A stretch of DNA of 64,000 nucleotides from Saprospiraceae bacterium (GCA_026129545.1 JAHCHX010000003.1:434001-498000); one strand, 5' to 3'; counted from the stretch's first letter, positions 25,128 to 33,056 are shown. Translations and numbers: made by a program. The notes: generated from the sequence alone by a model not told the origin.

Positions 25128-26063
25128 ATGGCACAAATGGGCTGGGTTTTTCTAGACGACCGAGGCGGTCGGCATCGCGTGGGCTTATACCACGGCGACG
25201 AGAGCGGGCATTTGTTGATACACTGCAATATGCGCGTGGTGCAGGTGGATTTTTCGGTGAAAGAGCCGCGTACCTACTCGTTTTTCATCGAAGATGAATT
25301 TTGTGAAATTCACCTGCACAAGGAACCCGACGGGCGTTTCGGCTACGAATTCACCGTGAACAAAACGGTGGACACCCCGCGCAATCGTATCCGACGAGTG
25401 GACGAGCGCCGCATCCGACGACAAATGGCCTTGTTTCTCTTGGGTTTCGTGGCATTGGTCGGGGCAACCGTGTACGGCTTTCGACAACTCGACCGATGGA
25501 ACAAGGCCGAACGCCGCTCCCAAACAAGCCTTTTCAGCAGCCTGACCGAGGAGAACGTGCAACGCCTCGCTTCCGAGGGAAAAACAGACACCGCCCAACT
25601 GTTCATCGTGCGTGAAGCCATGCAGCGAAAGGTCTTCTACGGCTTCACCACCAACAACAGTATCCGCATCAGCGGTGCCTTCCCGGTGGCCGACACAGGT
25701 CAAATTTTGCTGCCCAACGGCTTCCCACTCACCGACCGCGATGCCTTCCTCGTCACCTATCTGCCCTCCGACCCACGCATACACCGCCTCGATTTCTACC
25801 AGCCCACTCGTGCCACCATCTCTACCTATTTGCGCATGGCTGGCGACGCGGAACGCAATGCCCATCCCGATATTTCCGACAAACGCAGCATCTGTCTCGC
25901 CCTCTCCGCTGCCGAACTGAAAGGCTGGCCAAGTCTCGCCCATTTCATTTTCCAAACAAAATCATCCGCCGAAAACGAACGCCACAACCGCGACTCTTAC
26001 CTGCGCTTGGTCCGCGACATAGAATATGCCCGCGCAGTGAAAGAGGAATGTTGGGATAAATGA
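25128..26063 (+). CDS. Uncharacterised single-span membrane protein
   Basis: I start it at 25128 (MAQMGWVFLDDRGGRHRVGLYHGDE), 71 bp after meaB, since the in-frame upstream part overlaps meaB in another frame. That gives 311 residues: a roughly 100-residue soluble N-domain rich in beta-strand pattern (HLLIHCNMRVVQVDFSVKE), one membrane span at about 103-123 (MALFLLGFVALVGATVYGF), and a roughly 185-residue C-domain with a mixed alpha/beta look. No family recognised. Possibly co-transcribed with meaB, with no evident functional link. Confidence 0.7.
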   Translation: MAQMGWVFLDDRGGRHRVGLYHGDESGHLLIHCNMRVVQVDFSVKEPRTYSFFIEDEFCEIHLHKEPDGRFGYEFTVNKTVDTPRNRIRRVDERRIRRQMALFLLGFVALVGATVYGFRQLDRWNKAERRSQTSLFSSLTEENVQRLASEGKTDTAQLFIVREAMQRKVFYGFTTNNSIRISGAFPVADTGQILLPNGFPLTDRDAFLVTYLPSDPRIHRLDFYQPTRATISTYLRMAGDAERNAHPDISDKRSICLALSAAELKGWPSLAHFIFQTKSSAENERHNRDSYLRLVRDIEYARAVKEECWDK

Positions 26064-26133
26064 GTGGAATGTGCTAATTTGGGAACATGCCAATGCCAGT
26101 TTCCACGCTTGCCGTCGCTCGCGTCCCGCAAGT

Positions 26134-26305
26134 CAAACGCATCAAAAACGAACAAACCTCGGAGCGGTCAAATGTTGGTAGAAACGCCCCATTTTCGAGA
26201 TGTTAACGACCCCAGAGGGGTCGAATGTTGGTGGCCTTTTTTCTGTGATAGGCATTTGACCGCTCCTAGGTCATAATTGTTGTCACAAAAAACAACATCT
26301 TCCAT
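26134..26305. repeat. Foldback element family F, copy 2 (right-truncated)
   Basis: Starts caaacgcatcaaaaa and keeps the internal units (ggtcaaatgttggtag, then cgaccccagaggggtcg) and part of the extra right-hand unit found in copy 1 (ataattgttgtcacaaaaaa), but lacks the terminal inverted repeat on the right. It is more diverged than the other copies. It lies 71 bp after the preceding membrane-protein gene. Confidence 0.65.
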
Positions 26306-26341
26306 GCGCTTCTTGCCTTCACTGGTATCCCCACCAACGGA

Positions 26342-26474
26342 CAGCGATTCTCGCTTTGTCGGGTTCTGAGGTGTCATCCCGGAAGCATGGAGAGGCGACA
26401 TCTCAAAAACAGGCCAAGGTGTCACCTTTTCCGTTCCTCAAAAGATGACACCTCTTACAAACCGAGAATAGCTG
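26342..26474. repeat. 133-bp foldback element (AGGTGTCA type)
   Basis: The left end cagcgattctcgctttgt matches the reverse complement of the right end (cagctattctcggtttgt), and both continue into aggtgtcatc. A second, inner palindrome aggtgtca/tgacacct spans 26420-26454. It lies just right of family-F copy 2 with no sequence kinship to it. The remaining 126 bp before the next gene hold an AT-rich tract (about 26500-26550) that probably carries its promoter. Confidence 0.6.
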
Positions 26475-26600
26475 CACTGACGACCATCCATCTATTTAGA
26501 ATAAACAATGGTATTTTATTTTTTTAGGCAGAATATATTTTTAACATCTACTACTTTTGCCGCAGTAAAATTTTTTCTGTTCACCTAAAATCAAAACGTT

Positions 26601-27023
26601 ATGAATACCAAAGTTTTACTCGCAGCCTTGGCAGGGGGTGTCACCTGTTTCCTTTTAGGCTGGCTCTTCTACGGCATCCTGTTGATGGACTTCTTCGCCA
26701 ACAATCAGGGAAGCGCCACAGGTGTCATGAAAGACGAAGCCTCTATGGGGTGGATTCCGCTCATCTTGGGCAACCTTGCCACAGGATTGCTCTTTGCGAT
26801 GATTTACAGCCGCTGGGCCAACATTTCCACTTTCCGCACCGGCGCCATCGGCGGGTCGTGGGTAGGGCTGCTCATGGCCTTGGGTTACAACCTGTCCATG
26901 CTGGGCACCTCCAATATCATGAACGCCACCGCCGCACTCGTGGACTCCGCCCTGTGGGCCGTGTTCGGTGCGCTCATTGGCGGCGTGGTCGGCTGGACGC
27001 TTGGCTACGGCAATCGCACTTGA
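26601..27023 (+). CDS. Small four-span membrane protein, DUF1761-like
   Basis: A 140-residue hydrophobic protein with four membrane segments (about residues 5-28, 52-70, 80-98 and 112-134), glycine-rich (GGVTCFLLGWLFYGILL; AVFGALIGGVVGWTLGY). The layout resembles the DUF1761 family of small bacterial membrane proteins; no function is known for that family. It stands alone between repeat-rich stretches. Confidence 0.7.
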   Translation: MNTKVLLAALAGGVTCFLLGWLFYGILLMDFFANNQGSATGVMKDEASMGWIPLILGNLATGLLFAMIYSRWANISTFRTGAIGGSWVGLLMALGYNLSMLGTSNIMNATAALVDSALWAVFGALIGGVVGWTLGYGNRT

Positions 27024-27041
27024 TGCTTTGACTGCCGATTA

Positions 27042-27110
27042 CGGGGGGCATTAAGGGTAATTAAGGGTCATTAGGGGGCATTATGGGTCATTGAGGGGTC
27101 ATTATGGGCA
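27042..27110. repeat. 10-bp tandem repeat array, left arm
   Basis: About six imperfect copies of a 10-bp unit of the type aagggtcatt or aagggtaatt, starting 19 bp after the membrane-protein stop. The same unit appears in opposite orientation at 27469-27579, so the two arrays form the arms of a large inverted structure around foldback copy 3. Confidence 0.65.
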
Positions 27111-27112
27111 GG

Positions 27113-27449
27113 GCAAACGCATCAAAATACAACCGACCTCGGAGAGGTCAAATGTTAGTAGAAACGCCCCATTTTCGCGGTGTTTACGACCCAGCGAGAG
27201 AGTGTTTAGAAAACTGTGTCATCCCAAGGGAGACGATAAGAAAACACAGAGGCACGAAGGGCACAGAGTTTTGGTTTTCAATAATTTACATTCCTTTAAG
27301 CGCGGCGTGTATTGCGTAAAAAGAAAACATCCGGTATGGTTTGACACACTTTTCTGAACACTCTCCCCAGCGAGGTCGAATGTTGGTGACCTGTTTGCTG
27401 CGATAGACATTTGACCTCTCCGAGGTCGGTTGTATTTTGATGCGTTTGC
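27113..27449. repeat. Foldback element family F, copy 3 (interrupted by a MITE)
   Basis: Perfect 43-bp terminal inverted repeats at 27113-27155 and 27407-27449, beginning gcaaacgcatcaaaataca. Without the inserted 168-bp element and one copy of its target duplication, the element is 161 bp long and matches copy 1 through cgccccattttcgcggtgt and tgttggtgacctgtt. The best preserved copy in the window, hence probably the youngest. Confidence 0.75.
27198..27365. mobile_element. 168-bp MITE with 24-bp TIRs and 8-bp target duplication
   Basis: The left end gagagtgtttagaaaactgt and the right end, read in reverse complement (gagagtgttcagaaaagtgt), agree at 22 of 24 positions overall. It is flanked on both sides by cccagcga (27190-27197 and 27366-27373), an exact 8-bp target-site duplication. 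The uninterrupted sequence at the corresponding spot in copy 1 (cccagcggggtcg) confirms the insertion point. Too short for a transposase. An 8-bp duplication with such ends fits mobilisation by an IS256-like transposase, which is inference. Confidence 0.82.
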
Positions 27450-27468
27450 TGCCCCTAATACCCCTCCC

Positions 27469-27579
27469 AATGACCCTCAATGACCCTTAATTACCCTCAA
27501 TGACCCTTAATTACCCTCAATGACTCTTAATTACCCTTAATTACCCTCAATAACCCCTAACGCCCTCCAATGCCCCTCA
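27469..27579. repeat. 10-bp tandem repeat array, right arm
   Basis: Eleven or so copies of a 10-bp unit aatgaccctt/aattaccctc, alternating in part as a 20-bp higher unit, decaying at the right end (aataacccct, aacgccctcc). The array runs into the last codons of the minus-strand T9SS cargo gene and supplies its stop codon and final few residues (GIGGR). Confidence 0.7.
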
Positions 27580-28546
27580 CCAACCTTCCCACACCCACCG
27601 CCTTGCCACTCCCGCCGCGCAAAATCACCGCGTACGCCCCGGCGGCCAGCCCCTCCAGCGACACCCGCCACCGCTCCCCCGCCGCCGACACCCGCTCCGA
27701 CCGAACCAAGCGACCCCGAGCGTCGTACATCTCCAGCACCGACGGCATCGCGCCCTCCCACCTCAGCCACGCCGACTCCCCCGCCGGGTTCGGCCAGATG
27801 ACCAGCGTCGCCACGCCCTCCGCCTCCGTCACGCCCACCAGCGCCTTCACCTCGAACGTCCACGCCGCCTCGCAGCCCCGCGCGTCCGTCACCGTCAGCG
27901 CGTAGGTGCCCTCCGACAGCCCCGCAAGTATGGCCTCCATGCTGCCGCCCGGCTCCCACAGGTAGGCGTAGGGCGGCGTGCCGCCCGTCACGCTGTTCAC
28001 CACGATGCCCCGTCGGCGCTCTGTGGGGTGGAGGGGCGGGTGACGGTGGCGGCGAACTGCAGGGTGTCCGGCTCGGGGATGTCGAAGGAGAAGGTGGCCG
28101 TGCAGCCCCAGTCGTCGGTGACGGTGACGGAGGCCGGGCCGGGAGCCGAGCGCCGTGTCCACCGAGTCGGTGGCGCCGGAGGGCGACCACAGGTAGGCGA
28201 AGGGGGCTTTCCGGTGAGCGCCCTGACGGAGAGCATGGCGTCGGCGGCGCCGAAGCAGGAGATGGGCTGTCCGTCCACCTGCAGGGTGGGCGCGGGGGCG
28301 GCAGGCACGGTGACGGAGGCCGTCAGGGAGTTTCCCAGGCGTCGGTGACGGTGAGCAGGTAGTTGCCGGGCGCGAGGCCGGAGAGGAGTCGCCGGAGAGG
28401 GGCGGACTGCCACGCCACGCCATAAGGCTCGCAGCCGTGTTGCGGGGCGATGGCAACGCTCCCGTTGCTCCCGCCGACACAGGCGGGCGACACCCCCGGC
28501 TCGGCGGCGAGGGCGAGGGCGGGGTTTCGTAGGCGCCGATGTCCAC
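27557..28546 (-). CDS. Fragment: SprB-like repeats and T9SS type A sorting domain
   Basis: The C-terminal piece of the same gene. It opens with VDIGAYE-type residues that complete the beta-helix domain, is out of frame for most of 28540-28230, shows APFAYLWSPSGATDSVD briefly, leaves frame again, and is in the true frame from about 28010 to the end (VVNSVTGGTPPYAYLWEPGG through the sorting domain). As an independent protein it would have no signal peptide and is unlikely to be functional. Confidence 0.55.
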   Translation of the reverse strand: MDIGAYETPPSPSPPSRGCRPPVSAGATGALPSPRNTAASLMAWRGSPPLSGDSSPASRPATTCSPSPTPGKLPDGLRHRACRPRAHPAGGRTAHLLLRRRRRHALRQGAHRKAPFAYLWSPSGATDSVDTALGSRPGLRHRHRRLGLHGHLLLRHPRAGHPAVRRHRHPPLHPTERRRGIVVNSVTGGTPPYAYLWEPGGSMEAILAGLSEGTYALTVTDARGCEAAWTFEVKALVGVTEAEGVATLVIWPNPAGESAWLRWEGAMPSVLEMYDARGRLVRSERVSAAGERWRVSLEGLAAGAYAVILRGGSGKAVGVGRLVRGIGGR

Positions 28547-30260
28547 CGTGCCGTCTGGATGCGGGGGTTCCGGCGAGGTCGGTGGGGATGTTGGCGGCGT
28601 GGAGGTTGTTGCCGGCGTTGCGCAGGGGCGAGCAGGCTTGGAGGCGGAAGTCGCCCGCGTCGGGGTCGACGAACATGGGGTCGAGGCCGATAAGGGTGTT
28701 GTTGCAGGTCACGTTGGGCGGGGAGCAGTCGAGCGAGTCGAGGGCGCAGTTGTCGAAGGTCACCGACGGATAGGTGCCGAACAGGTTGAGCGGCCCGATG
28801 TCCGTGTTCGCGTGGAAGACGCTGTTGCGGTATTTGGTCGGGACGGGGGCGGACGAGCTGTGGTTCTGGCGGTAGTAGAGCCTGTTGCCGACAACGCTGA
28901 GGTGGCTGAAGTTGAGCGAGGTGGTGTATTGGGGGGCCGTTCTGTACAGGTGCATGCTGTCGTGGTTGGCAATCTCTATGTTGCGGAACCGCACGTTGGG
29001 CGTGTTGTAGCAGACGGCGAAGGCCCGTATGCCGAAGTCGCCCGAAACCAGCCTGTTGTTCCTGATGACCAGGTTGGAATACTCGCAGTCACCGCCGGGC
29101 GCGCATTGCGCGCCAATCGCGTGAGAGATGAGGCAGGAATCCACGATGCAATTGGAAACTTCTATTTTGTTCTTTCCGTCAGGAGATATTCCACCGACAC
29201 AGTTGCGAACGATGCAATTCTTGATTTTGCACTCTTTTTGCCCGTAAGGTGTGAACGGTGTGCCGTTGAGGAACGTAGAGTTCGTCACGTGCGAGGTCTG
29301 GGTAAAGTTCCCGGAGGTGACATAATCGTCCCTGAAACAAAAGGACGGGTTCCCGTCGAAGAGGCAGCTGTCAATCCTGGAGTGGTTCCCGGAGAGGTTC
29401 TCCAGTACCCAGCGGGTGGAGTCGCCGTTGAGGTAGAAGCGGCAGTTGAGGTATTGCAGGGTGTCGTCTTGCGAGAGCGACTTGTACAGCACCGCCTTGC
29501 CGAAACGGGCGGCCTGATTGGCCGTGAAGGTGCAGTTGCCGAAATCCGGGACGCGCTCGACGCCCACATGCCCGGTGCAGTAAACCGCCCCGCCGTCCGC
29601 CCCGACGCTGTTGCGCTCGAACACGCAGTCGAGAAACTGGACGGCCATGGAGCCGTCGGCGGCGGCGTGCACGAACACCGCCCCGCCGTGCAGGCGCGCG
29701 TGGTTGCGCTCGAAGCGGCAGTTGCGAAACACCGGGTAGGCCACCCCGCCGCCGGCGTTGATGTGGACGGCCGCGCCGCAGGCGTTGCGCGGGAAGGGGA
29801 AGCCGGTCAGGATGGGAGGCTCCGCCCTGCCGTGGCGAAAGGTCAGCCCGTCGAAGAGCGTGCCGTCGGCGGCCTCGCCCATCACCAGTATGTTGAAGGA
29901 GTTGTCGGTGCTGTCGCCCGCCGCGCCGATGTCGCCGCTCAGCACGGTGGGGTGCGCCTGCCAGTCGCGCTGCGCGAGGTTGGCCTCGGTGCGGCGAAGC
30001 CGCCGTAGAGCCGCACGCCGCTGGGCATGAGGAAAAAGGAGTCGCGGTTGCCGTCGCCCGTGGGCTGTACTCGCCCCGGCCACCCACCTCGTCGCCGGGC
30101 TGGGCGGCGGCAAAGGCGGCGTGCAGGTCGGCGTAGGCGTCGGCCACGACGAGCCGTTGTTCTGGCGGTGGCGGCATGGTTGACGTGGAGGCGCTTTTGC
30201 GAAAGGGCGGGGGCCGAGCGCCCCGAGGAGGAGTATGGAGAGGAGGAGGATGTTTTTCAT
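28323..30260 (-). CDS. Fragment: signal peptide and beta-helix part of the frameshifted cargo
   Basis: The longest unbroken piece of the gene above; the frame itself opens further upstream at 30335. About residues 1-21 are the signal. The next 80 residues or so are read in wrong frames (Pro/Arg-rich). The true frame resumes at about 29985 (EANLAQRDWQAHPTVLSGDIG) and runs as a parallel beta-helix to about 28545. The final part to 28323 is the first SprB-like repeat, ending LAPGNYLLTVTDAW before the next shift. Confidence 0.65.
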   Translation of the reverse strand: MKNILLLSILLLGALGPRPFAKAPPRQPCRHRQNNGSSWPTPTPTCTPPLPPPSPATRWVAGASTAHGRRQPRLLFPHAQRRAALRRLRRTEANLAQRDWQAHPTVLSGDIGAAGDSTDNSFNILVMGEAADGTLFDGLTFRHGRAEPPILTGFPFPRNACGAAVHINAGGGVAYPVFRNCRFERNHARLHGGAVFVHAAADGSMAVQFLDCVFERNSVGADGGAVYCTGHVGVERVPDFGNCTFTANQAARFGKAVLYKSLSQDDTLQYLNCRFYLNGDSTRWVLENLSGNHSRIDSCLFDGNPSFCFRDDYVTSGNFTQTSHVTNSTFLNGTPFTPYGQKECKIKNCIVRNCVGGISPDGKNKIEVSNCIVDSCLISHAIGAQCAPGGDCEYSNLVIRNNRLVSGDFGIRAFAVCYNTPNVRFRNIEIANHDSMHLYRTAPQYTTSLNFSHLSVVGNRLYYRQNHSSSAPVPTKYRNSVFHANTDIGPLNLFGTYPSVTFDNCALDSLDCSPPNVTCNNTLIGLDPMFVDPDAGDFRLQACSPLRNAGNNLHAANIPTDLAGTPASRRHGGHRRLRNPALALAAEPGVSPACVGGSNGSVAIAPQHGCEPYGVAWQSAPLRRLLSGLAPGNYLLTVTDAWETP

Positions 30261-30339
30261 GAGAATAAAAATTGTGTTCGGTTCGTGTAAGTCATGCGAA
30301 TCAAGAGTTGGAAAACCCAAAGTGTTGAAAATCATATTT

Positions 30340-30396
30340 TTTAAGCACCCACGTTTACGAAACTTTTGAAAGTTTCGTAAACGTAAGTCGCTTAAA
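30340..30396. repeat. 57-bp near-perfect hairpin upstream of the beta-helix gene
   Basis: A perfect 34-bp palindrome (30351-30384; arms acgtttacgaaacttt and its complement, 2-base loop) sits inside outer arms tttaagc/gcttaaa. Wider still, atgcgaatcaag with gttggaaaa on the left (about 30292-30314) is mirrored on the right by ttttctaacccttgattcgc (about 30408-30427). It is 80 bp before the start of the frameshifted gene. It may be a REP-type repeat or a transcript structure. No gene lies between 30261 and 30756. Confidence 0.65.
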
Positions 30397-30469
30397 ATGA
30401 AGTCAATTTTCTAACCCTTGATTCGCATAAGTCATTGCACATTGAGCATTGGACATCAGATATTTAAAT

Positions 30470-30631
30470 AGACTTGTTGCGGTGGAGGGTTTTGAGTGAA
30501 GGGGGTTGTCATTTTTTCGACTGGCGAGGCAAATTTTGCAGTCGAAATTGGGCATATTCGGCGAAAAATTTAACGAAGCCAGTCGGAAAAAGGGCTTTCC
30601 CTTCGCCAAAGGCCTCCACCGCAACAAGTCT
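30470..30631. mobile_element. 162-bp MITE-like element with perfect 19-bp TIRs
   Basis: The ends agacttgttgcggtggagg (30470-30488) and its exact reverse complement (30613-30631) enclose a body that also folds back imperfectly (ttttttcgactggcgaggc on the left against gcgaaaaatttaacgaagcc and gccagtcgg on the right). No coding capacity. A target duplication is not clear; aat-rich sequence flanks both ends. It lies between the two frameshifted T9SS genes and is unrelated in sequence to family F and to the 168-bp MITE. Confidence 0.65.
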
Positions 30632-30800
30632 AATAAATGCCCAATGTCGCCTTTGATTCGTCCGACGATTTCGATTCGTCGGGCGAGTGTCCTGAAAGGG
30701 ATTGGCTGGCGGCCGGGCGACGCTGTGCCGCCCGGCCACTATATGCCCAAGAGCACTCACTGCCTCACCACGCGGCCCTCGGCCTCGGCGTCGCCCACCC

Positions 30801-31631
30801 TCACTTTCCAGAAATACACCCCGGCAGGCAGTCGGCGGCCTCCCGGACGATGAAAGAGGTGGTCGGCCCCGTCAGGGGCGTCTCGCGCCGCAGCAGCCTC
30901 CTGCCAAACGGGCCGAACGCCAGCACGACGGCCGGTCGGCGCCCTCGGGCGCGGCGATGTCGAGCGCGAACGCCCCGGATGTCGGGTTGGGGGGCAGGCG
31001 ACGGCGAGGCCGGGGTCGTCGGGGGCGCGTCCTGCCGGGGCTTGGCAGGCTCGCCCAGCCGCAGGCCGTAGCGCCCGCCGCGGGCGTTGAAGGCCATGGC
31101 CGGCATCAGGTCGCGCCCGCTTGAATCACGCGCTCGCCGGCGCCGACCGCGGCGCCGGCGCAGGGTGAGCCAAAAGACGCTCTGCCCCTCGCGGGCGTGC
31201 TCCTCCGGCAGCCCGGCATACCACGCGAACCTGATTTCGCCGCGGGCGGCATCCGACAGGTTGAAGCAGGCCTCCGTCACCTGTGGCAGGTCGCCGGCGC
31301 TCACCCCCACGAACTCCCACCGCTCGGCATCGAAGCGCAGCCTGAGCTGCATGGCGGCCAGCGGCACCGCGCCCTCGTAGCGCAGCGGCAGGCTCAGGTA
31401 CGCGCCGGCCGCCGCCGCGCCGCCGTCTCGCCGCTCAGGGTCAGCGTCCCCGGGGGCTGGCCGCTGGCGAGGTCGGCGTCGTGCGAGTGGTTCACGTCGC
31501 CCACCTTCACGGCCACGAAGTCCACGGACGTGTTCGACGGGTTGCCCACCCAGTTCTCGTCGGGTAGGCCAAATAGGCCGGTGGGGATAGAAGGCAGCGT
31601 ACCAGTAGAGTACGCGTCGAAATATCGCCAC
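30801..31631 (-). CDS. Fragment: cohesin-like region and start of sorting domain
   Basis: In the true frame from about 31400 to 31160 (LSLPLRYEGAVPLAAMQLRL, then GLPEEHAREGQSVFWLTL) and again from about 31135 to 31035 (MPAMAFNARGGRYGLRLGEP). The PNPTSGAFALDIAAPEG part of the sorting domain lies in another frame at 30945-31000, and AVVLAFGPFGRRLLRRE returns to this one. The final strands (VYFWKVRV) lie in yet another frame, ending at 30757. Confidence 0.5.
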   Translation of the reverse strand: MAIFRRVLYWYAAFYPHRPIWPTRRELGGQPVEHVRGLRGREGGRREPLARRRPRQRPAPGDADPERRDGGAAAAGAYLSLPLRYEGAVPLAAMQLRLRFDAERWEFVGVSAGDLPQVTEACFNLSDAARGEIRFAWYAGLPEEHAREGQSVFWLTLRRRRGRRRRARDSSGRDLMPAMAFNARGGRYGLRLGEPAKPRQDAPPTTPASPSPAPQPDIRGVRARHRRARGRRPAVVLAFGPFGRRLLRRETPLTGPTTSFIVREAADCLPGCISGK

Positions 31632-31650
31632 GAGGCATTGTCGGGCAAGG

Positions 31651-32202
31651 TCAGGTGGATGCCCAGAATCGAAGCTTTCTTATCTCGTCAATGTCGTCGC
31701 TCTGAACCTGACCGTTATTGGTCGCGTCCGCCGCCGCGTACTGGTAAATGGAGGTGAAGGGGATGATGTTGTGGATGTGCCGGGAGATGAGCGCGAGGTC
31801 GAAGGAGGTCACGCCGTTCACCCAATGCTCGAAGCCCGTGAACCTGACCTGTGGGGTCACCTTATAGGTGGCCATGTCGCAGGGGCACAGGGGCCCACGG
31901 GGCGTTGTTGGGCATATACTGATCGGCGGGCAGTTGGGGTCCGTCATGGTACGCTGCACCCGGATGGCCGCGTCGTCTATGTCCGCCCCGTTGGCGTTGC
32001 GCACCCAGCCCGCCAGCATGGGGGTGCAAAGCGGGAAATCGTCCTCGAAGATATACACGTCGGCCACGCACCCGTCGCCTCCCGGCGGGTCGGTGGCCAC
32101 GTCAACCATGGATTCTCGCACGGTGGCGCCGTTGACGCAGTTTATCGGCGCGTCGAAATTGACCGTGAACGACGAGCCCAACTCGACGGGCTGCGCCGTC
32201 AC
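31651..32202 (-). CDS. Fragment: beta-sandwich and dockerin-like module
   Basis: 183 codons in the true frame almost throughout. VADVYIFEDDFPLCTPMLAG is followed by AIRVQRTMTDPNC and the dockerin-like pair of loops (VTSFDLALISRHIHNI and AAADATNNGQVQSDDIDEIR). The matching downstream element LPDNASWRYFDAYSTG continues in another frame at 31510-31640. Confidence 0.5.
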   Translation of the reverse strand: MTAQPVELGSSFTVNFDAPINCVNGATVRESMVDVATDPPGGDGCVADVYIFEDDFPLCTPMLAGWVRNANGADIDDAAIRVQRTMTDPNCPPISICPTTPRGPLCPCDMATYKVTPQVRFTGFEHWVNGVTSFDLALISRHIHNIIPFTSIYQYAAADATNNGQVQSDDIDEIRKLRFWAST

Positions 32203-32414
32203 GGGAAGAAGCAGAAAGTGACCCTGTTGCCCTCAATCTTGAAACAATCGGTGAAGCCCCCGTCGGGCAGGCATTGCGGGTTGGCCGGGCACCCGAACTC
32301 GTTGTCGCTTATGCCGGCAATGGCAGACGCCGGCGGGCAGGTCGAACTCAAGGGCGACGCGGATGCGGTCGAAGTCGAGCGGGTTGGTCGGGTTCGCCCA
32401 AGCGAGCGATGCTT

Positions 32415-33056
32415 TCACGCCCAATTCGCTACAGGTGCTGTTCTCTTGCGCCGCCCGGACGATGACCGTGAACTGGCGGTGGGCAAGGCTCGTCCCCGTC
32501 GAACACGGCCTTGGCGCAATCGAGCGGCAGGCAGGCAGTCTTGCAATCGCTGCCGATGCGTATCTGGCCTGCGCGAGGCAAACGTTGGCGCCTGCCTCAA
32601 GAGATTCGTTGACGGGCCCATGATTTCGATGTCGAACAACCTCAACTCGTCTTGCCCGGGCACCACAATCCCCGAGCTCTCGTCAAACCTGACATAACCG
32701 CGCCAATTGTCCGTGCCCGCTATTGGCTCGATGGATTGCTCGGCGGGCGAGTGCGCGAAATTTGTCATTTTGGGCGGGTCCATGATGTTGTCGGTTTCTA
32801 TCACGAAGGAAAACGAGAGGTGCCCGACATTGACGGCACCCATCCCGGTGTTGGTTGCCAACACTGGCAGCAACCCGTCGTCATGGTCAAAATCCGCGAA
32901 CGACACGCAAAGCCCCGATTCGAGGTCGTTGGGGCTTGGCACCGCGAACACGTCCGATTGCAGGGACAGGTTCTGGCAGTGGATGTTGGCCAAGTCATGG
33001 TCGTAGGCGGAAAGCACGGTCAAGAACTCCAAATCCTCGCCCGGCACGCCGTCCAC
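32415..33056 (-). CDS. Fragment: N-terminal beta-rich repeat region
   Basis: 213 codons; in the true frame from about 33050 to 32580 (VPGEDLEFLTVLSAYDHDLA, VNVGHLSFSFVIETDNIMD, WRGYVRFDESSGIVVPGQ, DELRLFDIEIMGPSTNLL). After about 32575 it turns Arg-rich and is out of frame. No known family recognised for this part; the pattern looks like an extracellular beta-sandwich. Confidence 0.5.
   Translation of the reverse strand: MDGVPGEDLEFLTVLSAYDHDLANIHCQNLSLQSDVFAVPSPNDLESGLCVSFADFDHDDGLLPVLATNTGMGAVNVGHLSFSFVIETDNIMDPPKMTNFAHSPAEQSIEPIAGTDNWRGYVRFDESSGIVVPGQDELRLFDIEIMGPSTNLLRQAPTFASRRPDTHRQRLQDCLPAARLRQGRVRRGRALPTASSRSSSGRRKRTAPVANWA

Larger units (their letters stand above)
27557..30260 (-). 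pseudogene. Frameshifted T9SS cargo: beta-helix protein with SprB-like repeats and type A sorting domain
   Basis: One gene broken into several frames. The start at 30260 gives a signal peptide (MKNILLLSILLLGALGP). A right-handed beta-helix follows, with NCRFERNHARLHGGAVFVHA and GLDPMFVDPDAGDFRL then VDIGAYE, the choice-of-anchor Q pattern. Next come three or so SprB-like repeats (GGTPPYAYLWEPGG, GLSEGTYALTVTDARGC), then a type A T9SS sorting domain (VIWPNPAGESAWLRWEG, YDARGRLVRSE) ending near the tandem array. Shifts are needed at about 30000-30200 (several), 28545, 28330, 28200, 28140 and 28020. I see no in-frame nonsense codon once shifts are corrected. The DNA is far richer in G and C than its neighbours. 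Either unresolved sequencing errors or recent decay. Confidence 0.75.

Noticed and set aside
22282..27449. Palindrome-spacer pattern resembling a CRISPR array
   Set aside because: Units are few, the spacers are themselves shared between loci, and no cas genes are present; this is a dispersed foldback repeat.
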